NCBI RefSeq assembly: GCF_022096995.1
Contig: NZ_JACXGQ010000002.1
Coordinates: 372,001-436,000 of the forward strand
Direction of reading: 5' to 3'
DNA: 64,000 nucleotides
Source of the DNA: Yoonia sp. I 8.24
Lineage (GTDB): Bacteria > Pseudomonadota > Alphaproteobacteria > Rhodobacterales > Rhodobacteraceae
Each line of letters opens with the position of its first letter. Position 1 is the first letter of the stretch. Under the pieces are notes generated by a model, which made no database searches, was not told where the DNA came from, and saw nothing but the letters and a program-made list of their open reading frames with translations. The position numbers were made by a program, and so were the translations under genes. Positions 35,299-44,248 of the stretch are shown piece after piece.

Positions 35299-36861
35299 AT
35301 GATTTCACGTATTATGACAACAACCTGTGCGTTTGCACTGACGGCGGGGGCGGCTGCAGCCGACTATTCGCTGCACATCATCCACACCAACGATTTGCAC
35401 AGCCGGATCGAACCGATCAGCAAATATGATTCGACCTGTGGTGCAGAAGACAACGCAGCTGGCGAATGCTTTGGCGGCGTGGCGCGTGTGGTCACAAAAA
35501 TCAACGAGTTGCGCGAAGAGCTTGCCGGTGAAAACCTACTGGTTCTGGACGCAGGCGACCAATATCAAGGTAGCTTGATGTACACCACATATAAGGGTGA
35601 CGTCGAAGCCGAGTTCATGAGCCTGATCGGTTATGACGCGATGGCCGTTGGGAACCACGAATTTGATGATGGCGATGAAGGCCTGCGCAAACTGACCGAT
35701 GCGGTCGAATTTCCTGTGATTTCAGGCAATATCGATGTTTCTCAGTCGAATGTGCTGGCAGGGCAGGTTGATAACCACGCTGTTTTTGAAGTTGGCGGCC
35801 AGAAGATCGGCATCATTTCCGCGCTTGCGGTTGATACTGCTGAAACGTCCAGCCCGTCTGACGCGGTGATCTTTACTGACGAAGTCGAAAGCCTGAGCGC
35901 GGATGTCGCGGCACTTGAGGCCGAAGGCGTCGATATGATTATCGCGCTGACCCATGTTGGCATTAACCGTGATATGGAGATCGCGGCACAAGTTGCAGGG
36001 ATTGATGCTGTGATCGGTGGTCACTCGCATACCAAATTCTCGAATACCGAAGAAGGTGCAATGGCCTATCCAACCATGGTTGGTGACGTGCCTGTGGTGC
36101 AGGCTTATGCCTATTCGAAATACGTCGGCCATCTGGTGCTGACGTTTGACGATGAAGGTAACGTGATCTCTGCGACGGGTGACACGATCCTGTTGGATGC
36201 GTCAGTTGCAGAAGACGAAGCCAGCGTTGCACGTGTCGCTGAACTGGCTGGGCCAATCGAAGAGATGAAGACCCGATTGGTCGCGGAAACATCAGAAGCC
36301 ATCGATGGTGACCGCACGGTGTGCCGCGCGATGGAATGTTCAATGGGGACGCTTGTTGCGGATGCGATGCTTGACCGTGTTGCGGATCAAGGGATTTCAA
36401 TCGCGATCCAAAACGGGGGTGGCTTGCGGTCATCCATCGATGCGGGCGAAATCACCATGGGCGAAGTCTTGGGTGTGTTGCCATTCCAAAACACGCTGTC
36501 GACCTTCTTTGTCACTGGCGAAACCGTAGTTGCAGCACTTGAAAACGGCGTAAGCCAAATGGAAGAAGGCGCTGGCCGTTTCCCACAGGTTGCTGGGATG
36601 ACATTTACAGTAGATCCCGCCGCCGAAGCAGGCAGCCGGATCTCTGACGTAATGGTCGGTGGCGAAGCCATTGACCTAGCCGCGACATACGGGCTGGTTT
36701 CCAACAACTACGTCCGCAACGGCGGTGATGGCTATGCGATGTTCAAAGACGCATCCGACGCCTATGACTACGGCCCCGACCTTGCAGATGTCACTGCTGA
36801 ATTCTTGGCTGCTAACGCACCATATGTGCCCTACACAGACGGCCGCATTACCGTAAAGTAA
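35299..36861 (+). CDS. Secreted 5'-nucleotidase / metallophosphatase
   Basis: A 520-residue exported enzyme that strips phosphate from nucleotides in the periplasm. The signal peptide covers about 1-23. The N-terminal calcineurin-like domain has the metal motifs H-T-N-D-L-H-S (near 30), L-D-A-G-D (near 88), G-N-H-E-F-D (near 119) and G-G-H-S-H-T (near 240). The C-terminal 5'-nucleotidase domain (about 340-510) carries N-G-G-G-L-R and the late N-N-Y-V-R-N-G-G-D-G-Y loop. The UshA/SoxB-like family match is clear. GGGGA precedes ATG 35299 and a strong terminator follows. It could feed nucleosides to the salvage operon at 16.8-21.3 kb. Confidence 0.92.
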   Translation: MISRIMTTTCAFALTAGAAAADYSLHIIHTNDLHSRIEPISKYDSTCGAEDNAAGECFGGVARVVTKINELREELAGENLLVLDAGDQYQGSLMYTTYKGDVEAEFMSLIGYDAMAVGNHEFDDGDEGLRKLTDAVEFPVISGNIDVSQSNVLAGQVDNHAVFEVGGQKIGIISALAVDTAETSSPSDAVIFTDEVESLSADVAALEAEGVDMIIALTHVGINRDMEIAAQVAGIDAVIGGHSHTKFSNTEEGAMAYPTMVGDVPVVQAYAYSKYVGHLVLTFDDEGNVISATGDTILLDASVAEDEASVARVAELAGPIEEMKTRLVAETSEAIDGDRTVCRAMECSMGTLVADAMLDRVADQGISIAIQNGGGLRSSIDAGEITMGEVLGVLPFQNTLSTFFVTGETVVAALENGVSQMEEGAGRFPQVAGMTFTVDPAAEAGSRISDVMVGGEAIDLAATYGLVSNNYVRNGGDGYAMFKDASDAYDYGPDLADVTAEFLAANAPYVPYTDGRITVK

Positions 36862-36882
36862 AGCGAACGATTTGAAATTAAG

Positions 36883-36916
36883 CGCGCCGCTAGGTTTCTG
36901 GCGGCGCGTTTTTTTT
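36883..36916 (+). terminator. Rho-independent terminator of the 5'-nucleotidase gene
   Basis: CGCGCCGC (36883-36890) pairs with GCGGCGCG (36901-36908) around a ten-base loop, followed by eight T residues. It lies 21 bases after the stop codon. Confidence 0.93.
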
Positions 36917-37066
36917 GTACCATCATTATTTATTATAATTTGAAGTGACATATGCCGCCGCCGACTTTGAAACACTGACGATCCCATAGCCTCTGTGACG
37001 TTTGCGCCTTTCACAATTGCGCTGGACGCCGTAAGCAAACCAATCTTCGCAATTCTGGGGCAAACC

Positions 37067-37612
37067 ATGGCGCAAAAAGCTACGATCTATAAAGTTGAAC
37101 TTTCCGTCGCCGATATGGATCGTCACTACTACGAGACCCACAATTTGACGGTCGCCAAACACCCCTCTGAGACGGATGAGCGATTGATGCTGCGGCTGCT
37201 AGCCTTTGCGTTGAATGGGCATGAACAGTTGGAAATGACCAAGGGCATTTCAACAGATGATGAGCCTGACATTTGGCAAAAAAGCCTGAGCGGAGAGTTG
37301 GAACTGTGGGTGGCGCTGGGCCTGCCGAGCGAGAAGATCATTCGGCAGTCTTGCGGCAAGGCAAACGATGTGATCGTCTATTGCTATGGCGGCAAGACAG
37401 CAGAAATTTGGTGGGAGAAACTGCAAAACAAGACCACCCGTTTTGACAACCTGCGGGTCATTAACCTGATCGAAGCAGACATCAGCGCCTTGGGGAGCCT
37501 CGCCAGCCGTTCAATGAAGATGCAGGTCAATATCCAAGACGGTGACGTGATGGTCAGCATTAACGACAACATCATCTACGTTACGCCCGAGGAATGGAAA
37601 GGCGCGAGTTAG
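37067..37612 (+). CDS. yaeQ: YaeQ family protein
   Basis: A 181-residue YaeQ protein, the same length as the Escherichia coli one. YaeQ has a PD-(D/E)XK nuclease-like fold, although activity has not been shown. Conserved stretches include A-T-I-Y-K-V-E-L-S near the start, H-P-S-E-T-D-E-R-L-M-L-R-L-L (about 32-45) and E-L-W-V-A-L-G-L-P (about 84-92). ATG 37067 restores the family start and follows TGGGG. It is a single gene between the 5'-nucleotidase terminator and an acetyltransferase. Confidence 0.92.
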   Translation: MAQKATIYKVELSVADMDRHYYETHNLTVAKHPSETDERLMLRLLAFALNGHEQLEMTKGISTDDEPDIWQKSLSGELELWVALGLPSEKIIRQSCGKANDVIVYCYGGKTAEIWWEKLQNKTTRFDNLRVINLIEADISALGSLASRSMKMQVNIQDGDVMVSINDNIIYVTPEEWKGAS

Positions 37613-37884
37613 GTGTGGATCAGGGGTGACCCATTCCCACGCGGTACTGAGCAAGGATAGAGCGATCCCTTCTAGGAAGCTTGGTCGTTGATCTGAGCGC
37701 TAAAGATCTTGTTGTTGTAGTTGGCGGCCTCAAACCCATTTTACGCACGCAAGCTATCGCACTGATCTGTCAAGCATTGCCGCACAGCGCACAGGCGCCT
37801 CGGCGTCCCACTAAAAAGTTAAATTAACCATTGCGCAGCAACTTTGGGTTGTTAATTATTCATCAGACTTTTCAGGATAAACTG

Positions 37885-38499
37885 ATGATTGACGAACGGG
37901 GCCAGTACGCAGTGAAAAAATTCTATAACCCACTGAACAAAAATGAAAAAGTCGCAGGAAAAATCCGTGGCCCAGTTGATAATTGGAATGTCAAAGGGCG
38001 TTTGCATGTCGGCTACCACAGTTCAATCAACGGTCGTCTTAAGGTGCGGGGACAGGTTTATATCGGGCGGTATTGTGCGATTGGAGATGAGTGTCGCCTT
38101 TTTTCGACAAGCCACCACCCACAGGTAATTAACCTTCAAATATGGCTGCAAACCGAAGTGGGCGCGAGCGTTGCCGGCGATACAAAAGGACCCATAACAA
38201 TTGGCAACAACGTGTGGATTGGCGATAACGTGTCGGTCATGTCTGGCGTCACAGTCGGAGACGGCGCAATTCTTGCCGCCGGATCCGTCGTTACAAAAGA
38301 TGTCGCACCCTATTCTATTGTTGCGGGATCTGCAGCGCGGCATATGCGCTACCGCTTTTGCGAAAACGTGCGCAAGCAACTCACGGCCATCGAATGGTGG
38401 AATTGGGATGAAGACCGGCTGAAAAGAAACACTCAGTTTTTTGATTTGGTGCTGGACCCAGAAACTGACGTCGATCTGTCAAAAACGATCGTCGATTGA
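37885..38499 (+). CDS. CatB-like hexapeptide acetyltransferase
   Basis: A 204-residue left-handed beta-helix acyltransferase of the xenobiotic/CatB type. Hexapeptide repeats run through about 45-155 (Y-I-G-R-Y-C-A-I-G, then I-G-N-N-V-W-I-G-D-N-V-S-V and V-G-D-G-A-I-L-A-A-G-S-V-V). The catalytic histidine is probably in S-T-S-H-H-P. A C-terminal helical tail includes I-E-W-W-N-W-D, typical of CatB relatives. ATG 37885 follows AGGA; a TTG 54 bases earlier is less likely. Relatives modify sugars or antibiotics, so the acceptor is open. It lies between yaeQ and tRNA-Gly. The 272 bases before it hold no recognised feature. Confidence 0.87.
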   Translation: MIDERGQYAVKKFYNPLNKNEKVAGKIRGPVDNWNVKGRLHVGYHSSINGRLKVRGQVYIGRYCAIGDECRLFSTSHHPQVINLQIWLQTEVGASVAGDTKGPITIGNNVWIGDNVSVMSGVTVGDGAILAAGSVVTKDVAPYSIVAGSAARHMRYRFCENVRKQLTAIEWWNWDEDRLKRNTQFFDLVLDPETDVDLSKTIVD

Positions 38500-38536
38500 C
38501 GCAAGCGCAATTGCCCAACATGCTTAAACACCTATC

Positions 38537-38549
38537 TTGACCTCCAATC
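38537..38549 (+). repeat. Direct repeat, copy 1, near tRNA-Gly
   Basis: TTGACCTCCAATC occurs here and again at 38791-38803, both followed three bases later by GGTGA. The copies are 254 bases apart in the 331-base gap after the acetyltransferase. Copy 2 fits as the -35 region of tRNA-Gly, so copy 1 may be a duplicated or relic tRNA promoter. Otherwise the gap holds no feature. Confidence 0.5.
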
Positions 38550-38790
38550 AAAGGTGAATTCAAACCAGCCATTTGTCGAGATCGCAGCATGTCGTGATCA
38601 TTAAGGACCGCAACATAAAAAGCTGATTTTTCTTAGCCCTTAATAGTATATCTCAATTTCAGGTTTGAAGCCGACGACGAAGTTGTTCGCACCCGCAGCG
38701 AAGGTCCGCTTCCCGCCCTACCTACTAAGAATCTTCCCGCCCAATATTGCGGTTCTCGCGCGTAACTAACCAATACTTGAAACGTACATG

Positions 38791-38819
38791 TTGACCTCCA
38801 ATCTTGGGTGATTTAATGG
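38791..38819 (+). promoter_or_regulatory. Probable tRNA-Gly promoter (direct repeat copy 2)
   Basis: TTGACC (38791-38796) is a good -35 hexamer. Seventeen bases later TAATGG (38814-38819) is a weak -10, and the tRNA begins at 38831. The first 13 bases are identical to copy 1 at 38537. Confidence 0.5.
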
Positions 38820-38830
38820 TCCTCTTGGTC

Positions 38831-38904
38831 GCGGGCGTTGTGTAATGGTAAGACCTCAGATTTCCAATCTGATGATAGGGGTTCGATTCCCCTCGCCCGC
38901 TCCA
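38831..38904 (+). tRNA. tRNA-Gly (anticodon TCC)
   Basis: A full cloverleaf of 74 bases with encoded CCA. The acceptor arms GCGGGCG and CGCCCGC pair perfectly. The D arm contains the invariant TGG loop. The anticodon stem TCAGA/TCTGA closes the loop TTTCCAA with anticodon TCC, reading GGA. The T arm GGGG-TTCGATT-CCCC is standard. Confidence 0.97.
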
Positions 38905-39002
38905 CATTCTTTTCAAACTTGTATGATGCTTATGTGTATCGCCGCCTTGTGAAACGGCTGGTGCGGTTTTATGTCTGCGACAAGCAATAGATTGAGACAG
39001 TA

Positions 39003-40793
39003 ATGGCAAGACCCCCCAAAATTGGTTTAGACCGCGACCCCGGTAAGAAGGTGAGCGCGCTCAAGGCGCTATGGCCGTTTCTAAAGCCTTACCGGTTAAA
39101 TGTGATCAGCGCGGGGCTGGCGCTTATTTTCACCGCGTCGATTTCGCTGTTTCTGCCAATCGCTGCGCGCTTGATTGTCGATAACTTTGGCGCTGATGAC
39201 GGCGCGATGTTGGCCGGGCATTTCAGGACGATGATGACATTCGCCGGGCTTTTGGCGGTCGGGACGGCGCTACGTTATTTTTTGGTCACAAGGCTTGGTG
39301 AGCGGATCGTTGCGGATATTCGCAAAGCGGTTTTTGCCCGCATGATCGGGATGAGCCCTGCATTTTACGAACGTGTTATGACTGGTGAGGTGCTGAGCCG
39401 GATTACCACCGATACCACGCTGATCCTGTCGGTGGTGGGTAGCTCTGCATCCATCGCGCTGCGTAACGTTTTGATTTTCCTGGGCGGTGTGGTGCTGATG
39501 ATGCTGACATCGGTCAAGATGAGCGTCATGGTGCTGTGGCCGATCCCGGTTGTTTTGATTCCAATGGTGATTTTGGGGCGGCGCGTGCGCAGCCAATCCA
39601 AAGAAAACCAAGATTTGATCGCGGAATCGAGCGGGGGCGCGTCTGAACAATTGCTTGCAGCGCAAACTGTGCAGGCCTTTACCCACGAAGACCTAAGCCG
39701 CGCCAAGTTCGATGATGTGACAGAGCTGAGCTATCGTTCGGCCCGGCGCCGGATTTTTACCCGGTCTATGCTGACAGCGCTTGTGATCTTTATGGTCTTT
39801 TCTGCAATTGTCATGTTCTTACGCATGGGGTCGCAAGATGTACGGGCTGGCGAAACCACCGAAGGCGGTCTGGTGCAATTCATGATCTACACGATCATGG
39901 TCGGCGGCGCGGTTGCAGCGCTATCCGAAGTCTGGGGGGAATTGCAGCGCGCTGCAGGGGCAACAGAACGCTTAGTCGAGTTGCTAACCATTGAGGATAC
40001 CGTGCAGGACCCTGCGGAACCTGACGCCGTGGTGACACCCGTCAAAGGCGGATTGGTGTTCGATGATGTACACTTTAGTTATCCTTCGCGCGCCGATATT
40101 CCTGCGCTTCATGGGGTTGATCTTGATATCAAACCTGGCGAAACGGTCGCACTTGTCGGCCCGTCTGGTGCGGGCAAAAGTACGATGATCCATATGGTGC
40201 AGCGGTTCTATGACCCGCAGGTCGGGGCGGTGCGTATCGATGGGCAGGATTTGCGCGATATGGAACGCACCGCGTTCCGCCAACATATCGCCTTGGTCCC
40301 ACAAGACCCGATGATCTTTGCGGATACCGCGCGCGAAAACATCCGCTTCGGTCGTCCGAACGCCACGGACGGCGAAGTTGTTGAAGCAGCTAAAGCCGCC
40401 GCTGCGCATGATTTTCTGAGCGCCCTGCCAGATGGCTATGACAGCTATGTTGGCGAACGGGGCGTGATGCTGTCGGGCGGGCAAAAGCAGCGGATCGCGA
40501 TTGCTCGTGCGATTTTGCGTGACGCACCGATCTTGCTGCTGGACGAGGCGACAAGTGCGCTTGATGCCGAAAGCGAACATGCGGTGCAAGTTGCGGTCGA
40601 CGAATTGGCGAAGACGCGCACGACACTCATCGTTGCGCACCGTCTGGCGACGGTGAAGAAAGCCGACCGCATCATCGTGTTCGAAGAAGGCAAGATCGTC
40701 GCCCAAGGCACACACGATAGCCTTGTCGCGCAAGGTGGGCTGTACGCGCGTTTGGCAAAATTGCAGTTCACAGAAGGCGGCACAGCCGAATAA
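39003..40793 (+). CDS. ABC exporter with fused ATPase (ABCB/MsbA-like)
   Basis: A 596-residue half-transporter: six membrane helices (about 30-320) followed by an ATPase domain. The Walker A motif G-P-S-G-A-G-K-S-T lies near residue 385, the signature L-S-G-G-Q-K-Q-R near 490, and Walker B I-L-L-L-D-E-A-T-S-A-L-D near 510. It works as a homodimer in the inner membrane. MsbA-like members export lipids or drugs. The sequence does not name the substrate, and MsbA proper is normally linked to lipid A genes, which are not here. It begins 98 bases after tRNA-Gly and appears monocistronic. Confidence 0.92.
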   Translation: MARPPKIGLDRDPGKKVSALKALWPFLKPYRLNVISAGLALIFTASISLFLPIAARLIVDNFGADDGAMLAGHFRTMMTFAGLLAVGTALRYFLVTRLGERIVADIRKAVFARMIGMSPAFYERVMTGEVLSRITTDTTLILSVVGSSASIALRNVLIFLGGVVLMMLTSVKMSVMVLWPIPVVLIPMVILGRRVRSQSKENQDLIAESSGGASEQLLAAQTVQAFTHEDLSRAKFDDVTELSYRSARRRIFTRSMLTALVIFMVFSAIVMFLRMGSQDVRAGETTEGGLVQFMIYTIMVGGAVAALSEVWGELQRAAGATERLVELLTIEDTVQDPAEPDAVVTPVKGGLVFDDVHFSYPSRADIPALHGVDLDIKPGETVALVGPSGAGKSTMIHMVQRFYDPQVGAVRIDGQDLRDMERTAFRQHIALVPQDPMIFADTARENIRFGRPNATDGEVVEAAKAAAAHDFLSALPDGYDSYVGERGVMLSGGQKQRIAIARAILRDAPILLLDEATSALDAESEHAVQVAVDELAKTRTTLIVAHRLATVKKADRIIVFEEGKIVAQGTHDSLVAQGGLYARLAKLQFTEGGTAE

Positions 40794-40909
40794 TACGGAA
40801 ATATCGTAGCGTCAGACTTGCGCTATGCTACGGATTTGCCCACGTTATTCTTCAGACGTCGCGCGCTTAGATGCTAGGTCGCGCATACTTTTAGGGGAGG
40901 AGAACCGAC

Positions 40910-42796
40910 ATGGCTTATGCAAATGTCGCTGATCGCAATGCGATCGAACAAGAAATGCCATGGGAAGATCGCGATCTGCCTAAGACCACGTTTGCGCTGC
41001 TCAATCAGACTGCTGACAAATTTGGGGAACGCAACGCGGTGAGCTATAGCCTGCTGTCGGACCCGGATTCAAAATGCGAAACATTGTCGTGGAACGAATT
41101 GCGCGCGCAAACCGCGCAGGCCGCGAACTTGTTTCGGTCGCTGGGTGTGGGCGAAACGGATGTTGTTGCATTCTTGCTGCCCAATGCCACTGAAGCCATC
41201 TTGACGATCTTGGGCGGACAGGTTGCAGGCATCGTGAACCCGATTAACCCGCTGCTTGATGCAGAGCAAATTTCCGCAATTTTGCGTGAAACCAACGCCA
41301 AGGTGCTGGTCACGCTCAAAGCTTTCCCCAAAACTGATGTGGCCCAAAAGGCGGCAGAAGCCGTGCGCTTTGCGCCTAATGTCAAAACCGTTCTGGAAGT
41401 GGATTTGCTCCGCTATCTGACCGGGATTAAGAAATTTATCGTGCCGCTTATTCGGCCGAAAAACCCAACAAACCACGACGCGCGCGTGCTAAGCTTTCAC
41501 ACTGAGATGGCGAAACAGCCCAAAACGCTCGCCTTTGCGGATAGCGAAGGGGACCGGGTTGCGGCCTATTTCCACACTGGCGGCACGACCGGCATGCCAA
41601 AGGTCGTGCAGCACCGCTATTCCGGGATCATCTATAACGCTTGGCTGGGCGCGCGATTGCTGTTCACGGAACAAGATGTGCAAATCTGTCCACTGCCGCT
41701 TTTCCACGTTTTCGCGACGACCGTGTCGCTTGGCGCGTCGCTTGGATCGGGGGCCGAAGTTGTGTTCCCGACGCCGCAGGGCTACCGCGGCGAGGGCGTT
41801 TTCGATAATTTCTGGAAGCTGGTCGAAAAGCACAAAGTCACCTTTATGATCACCGTTCCTACGGCGATGTCGGCATTGATGCAGCGCCCAGTCGATGCCG
41901 ATATTTCGACGTTGCGCTTGGCGTTTTGCGGGTCAGCCCCCTTGCCGCTTGAGCTATACAAACGGTTTGAAGCAGCCGCTGGGATCACAATTTGTGAAGG
42001 TTACGGATTGACCGAGGCGACATGCCTTGTCGCGATCAACCCGCCAGCGGGCGAAAAACGGGTGGGTTCAACCGGTCTACCGTTCCCGCACACGGATATC
42101 AAAATCATCTCGGTTGCGACGGGCCAAGAGGTTGAACCCGACGAAATTGGCGAAATTTGCGTATCCAGCCCGGGCGTTTCGATGGGCGAAACCTACACCG
42201 AGGCTGATAAAAACGAGAACCTGTACTATCCCGGTGATAAATCTGAAACGCAGTATTTGCGCACGGGTGACTTAGGGCGGATCGACCCAGATGGCTATAT
42301 GTGGATTACGGGCCGGGCGAAGGATCTGATCATTCGCGGCGGTCACAACATCGACCCCGCTGAGATCGAAGAGGCGCTTGCCGGGCACCCAGCGGTGGCC
42401 TTTGCTGGCGCGATTGGTCAACCGGACGCACATGCAGGCGAAATCCCCTGTGCCTATGTTGAATTGGTTGATGGGGCTGAGATTGCCTCGGACGAGCTGA
42501 TCGCCTTTTCCAAAGAGCATATCCACGAACGTGCGGCATTCCCCAAGCATCTTGAGATTTTGGATGAACTGCCAAAAACAGCGGTCGGAAAAATCTTTAA
42601 GCCAGACCTGCGTAAACTTGCGATCACGCGGATTTATAACGAAGCCCTGGCCGAGACAGGTGCCACTGTTGAAATCGTGACCGAACACAAAAAACGTGGG
42701 CTGATTGCACGTATTGCAAAACCTGCCGATGTGGAGGAAAAAGTCATCGGAGACGCGCTGGCCGCCTTCACGATCGCATGGGAGATCGCCGAGTAA
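40910..42796 (+). CDS. Acyl-CoA synthetase (AMP-forming)
   Basis: A 628-residue adenylate-forming enzyme that activates a carboxylic acid to its CoA ester. It carries the P-loop Y-F-H-T-G-G-T-T-G-M-P-K (near 222-233), Y-G-L-T-E-A-T (near 366), the ATP-binding aspartate in Y-L-R-T-G-D-L-G, the hinge G-R-A-K-D-L-I-I-R-G-G-H-N-I-D and the catalytic lysine in P-K-T-A-V-G-K-I-F-K. AGGGGAGGAG precedes the ATG. The chain is longer than usual by a C-terminal tail of about 60 residues after the catalytic lysine. It is followed 33 bases later by a dehydrogenase of the 3-hydroxyisobutyrate type, which suggests a shared pathway for a short or branched acid. Confidence 0.9.
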   Translation: MAYANVADRNAIEQEMPWEDRDLPKTTFALLNQTADKFGERNAVSYSLLSDPDSKCETLSWNELRAQTAQAANLFRSLGVGETDVVAFLLPNATEAILTILGGQVAGIVNPINPLLDAEQISAILRETNAKVLVTLKAFPKTDVAQKAAEAVRFAPNVKTVLEVDLLRYLTGIKKFIVPLIRPKNPTNHDARVLSFHTEMAKQPKTLAFADSEGDRVAAYFHTGGTTGMPKVVQHRYSGIIYNAWLGARLLFTEQDVQICPLPLFHVFATTVSLGASLGSGAEVVFPTPQGYRGEGVFDNFWKLVEKHKVTFMITVPTAMSALMQRPVDADISTLRLAFCGSAPLPLELYKRFEAAAGITICEGYGLTEATCLVAINPPAGEKRVGSTGLPFPHTDIKIISVATGQEVEPDEIGEICVSSPGVSMGETYTEADKNENLYYPGDKSETQYLRTGDLGRIDPDGYMWITGRAKDLIIRGGHNIDPAEIEEALAGHPAVAFAGAIGQPDAHAGEIPCAYVELVDGAEIASDELIAFSKEHIHERAAFPKHLEILDELPKTAVGKIFKPDLRKLAITRIYNEALAETGATVEIVTEHKKRGLIARIAKPADVEEKVIGDALAAFTIAWEIAE

Positions 42797-42829
42797 CGCC
42801 AACGCGCCGCAATAAAAGGACGTGGATCG

Positions 42830-43711
42830 ATGGCTAAACTCGCATTTTTAGGACTTGGCGTGATGGGGTTTCCCATGGCGGGGCATCTGCAAGCAGCAGG
42901 GCACGCCGTCACGGTATATAACCGAACGGCGGCCAAGGCCGAAAAATGGGTGACCGCGCATGGTGGCCAAATGGCCGCAACACCGCGCGCTGCAGCCGAT
43001 GGCGCAGACATTGTGATGTCATGTGTTGGCAATGACGATGATCTGCGGTCTGTTTGTCTTGGTGCGGATGGTGCGTTCGCGGGCATGGCAGCGGGGACAA
43101 CTTTTGTCGATCATACCACTGTTTCGGCTGCGGTAACGCGCGAATTGCACGACGCGGCCGCCGCGTTAGGCATCGCATTCGTCGACGCGCCAGTTTCGGG
43201 CGGGCAAGCGGGGGCTGAAAATGGCGTTCTCTCGTTGATGTGCGGTGGCGCGCAAGACAGCTTTGACAGCGTGGAACCCGTGCTTGCCGCCTATGCCGGT
43301 ATTTGCCGCCGGATCGGTGCCAGCGGGGCCGGTCAGATGACGAAGATGTGCAATCAAATTGCGATTGCCGGCCTTGTTCAAGGCCTGTCAGAAGCCCTGC
43401 ATTTTGCACAAAAAGCAGGGCTCGATGGGCGCGCGGTCGTCGAAGTTATCAGCCAAGGCGCAGCTGGAAGCTGGCAGATGGCCAACCGCTATGAAACCAT
43501 GCTGGACGATCAATTCGACCACGGGTTCGCGGTTGATTGGATGCGCAAGGATCTCGGGATCTGCTTGGACACGGCAGATGAAAATGGTGCGAGCTTACCT
43601 GTCACCGCCTTGGTCGATCAGTTCTATAAGGACGTGCAGAAACTTGGCGGCGGACGTTGGGACACATCATCTTTGCTCAAGCGTTTGCAGGCATTCGGAT
43701 CTCAATCCTAA
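42830..43711 (+). CDS. NAD(P)-dependent beta-hydroxyacid dehydrogenase
   Basis: A 293-residue member of the 3-hydroxyisobutyrate/tartronate-semialdehyde dehydrogenase family. It has the Rossmann motif F-L-G-L-G-V-M-G-F-P-M-A (near 6-17), the substrate-binding signature F-V-D-A-P-V-S-G-G (near 119-127) and the catalytic lysine in G-Q-M-T-K-M-C-N-Q (near 170). The substrate is a 3-hydroxy acid of unknown identity. It probably shares a transcript with the acyl-CoA synthetase upstream. The stop overlaps the convergent cheD by four bases. Confidence 0.9.
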   Translation: MAKLAFLGLGVMGFPMAGHLQAAGHAVTVYNRTAAKAEKWVTAHGGQMAATPRAAADGADIVMSCVGNDDDLRSVCLGADGAFAGMAAGTTFVDHTTVSAAVTRELHDAAAALGIAFVDAPVSGGQAGAENGVLSLMCGGAQDSFDSVEPVLAAYAGICRRIGASGAGQMTKMCNQIAIAGLVQGLSEALHFAQKAGLDGRAVVEVISQGAAGSWQMANRYETMLDDQFDHGFAVDWMRKDLGICLDTADENGASLPVTALVDQFYKDVQKLGGGRWDTSSLLKRLQAFGSQS

Positions 43712-44247
43712 AATAGCGTAATGTCTGGCGCTTCGCGTGAGGGTGTCCGAACCGGTTCAAGCGCAGGCGCTGGTCCAGCGATTTGCAATTGGCGCGCGGC
43801 ACCCGTTGTCGGGGTAAACTGTACGCGACGGGCCTGATCGCCGCCAAGGCTTTGGGACACGCATGGGATGCCTTCGCGCGTCAAAAAATCCAGCGCAAAA
43901 TCGGCGTTATTGCGTCCGATATCCCCTGCATGGGTTGTCATTTTAGCGCCACCAAATATCTTTGCTTGTAGTGATCCACGGTCGCCGCCCGCGCGCAAAA
44001 CGCGGTTAATGAGTAGCTCCATTGCATTGACGCCATAGCGCAGGTCTTTCGACCCGGTGTCAGAACTGCTGGCCAACAGAAAATGGTTCATGCCGCCAAC
44101 GCTGGCCGTTTGGTCATACAGGCACACCGCGACACAGGATCCCAAGACGGTGGACAACACGACGTTTGGATCCGCAGAGACAGCAAAATCGCCTTGGATC
44201 ACTGTGATAGTTTGATGCGATTGATCAGGGGCGCGGGTCACATTCAT
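43708..44247 (-). CDS. cheD: Chemoreceptor glutamine deamidase CheD
   Basis: CheD deamidates glutamines on chemoreceptors and in some bacteria also tunes the CheY phosphatase CheC. The 179-residue product has the catalytic cysteine in V-L-G-S-C-V-A-V (Cys38) and the histidine in M-N-H-F (His55), with the same 17-residue spacing as studied CheD. At the third catalytic position, six residues before the cysteine, it has serine (Ser32) with a threonine next to it. K-I-F-G-G-A-K-M also fits. ATG 44247 follows AAAGGA and lies one base after cheB, so the longer upstream frame is rejected. It is the last gene of the chemotaxis operon. Confidence 0.93.
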   Translation of the reverse strand: MNVTRAPDQSHQTITVIQGDFAVSADPNVVLSTVLGSCVAVCLYDQTASVGGMNHFLLASSSDTGSKDLRYGVNAMELLINRVLRAGGDRGSLQAKIFGGAKMTTHAGDIGRNNADFALDFLTREGIPCVSQSLGGDQARRVQFTPTTGAARQLQIAGPAPALEPVRTPSREAPDITLF

Positions 44248-44248
44248 T

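Noticed and set aside
38831..38904. A genomic island using tRNA-Gly as attachment site
   Set aside because: No integrase gene and no second copy of the tRNA 3' end was found in the window, and the following genes look chromosomal.
38725..39009. A minus-strand open frame of 95 codons over tRNA-Gly
   Set aside because: Much of it is the reverse complement of the tRNA (the W-S-G-R-G-E-S-N-P string typical of translated tRNA). It is an artefact.
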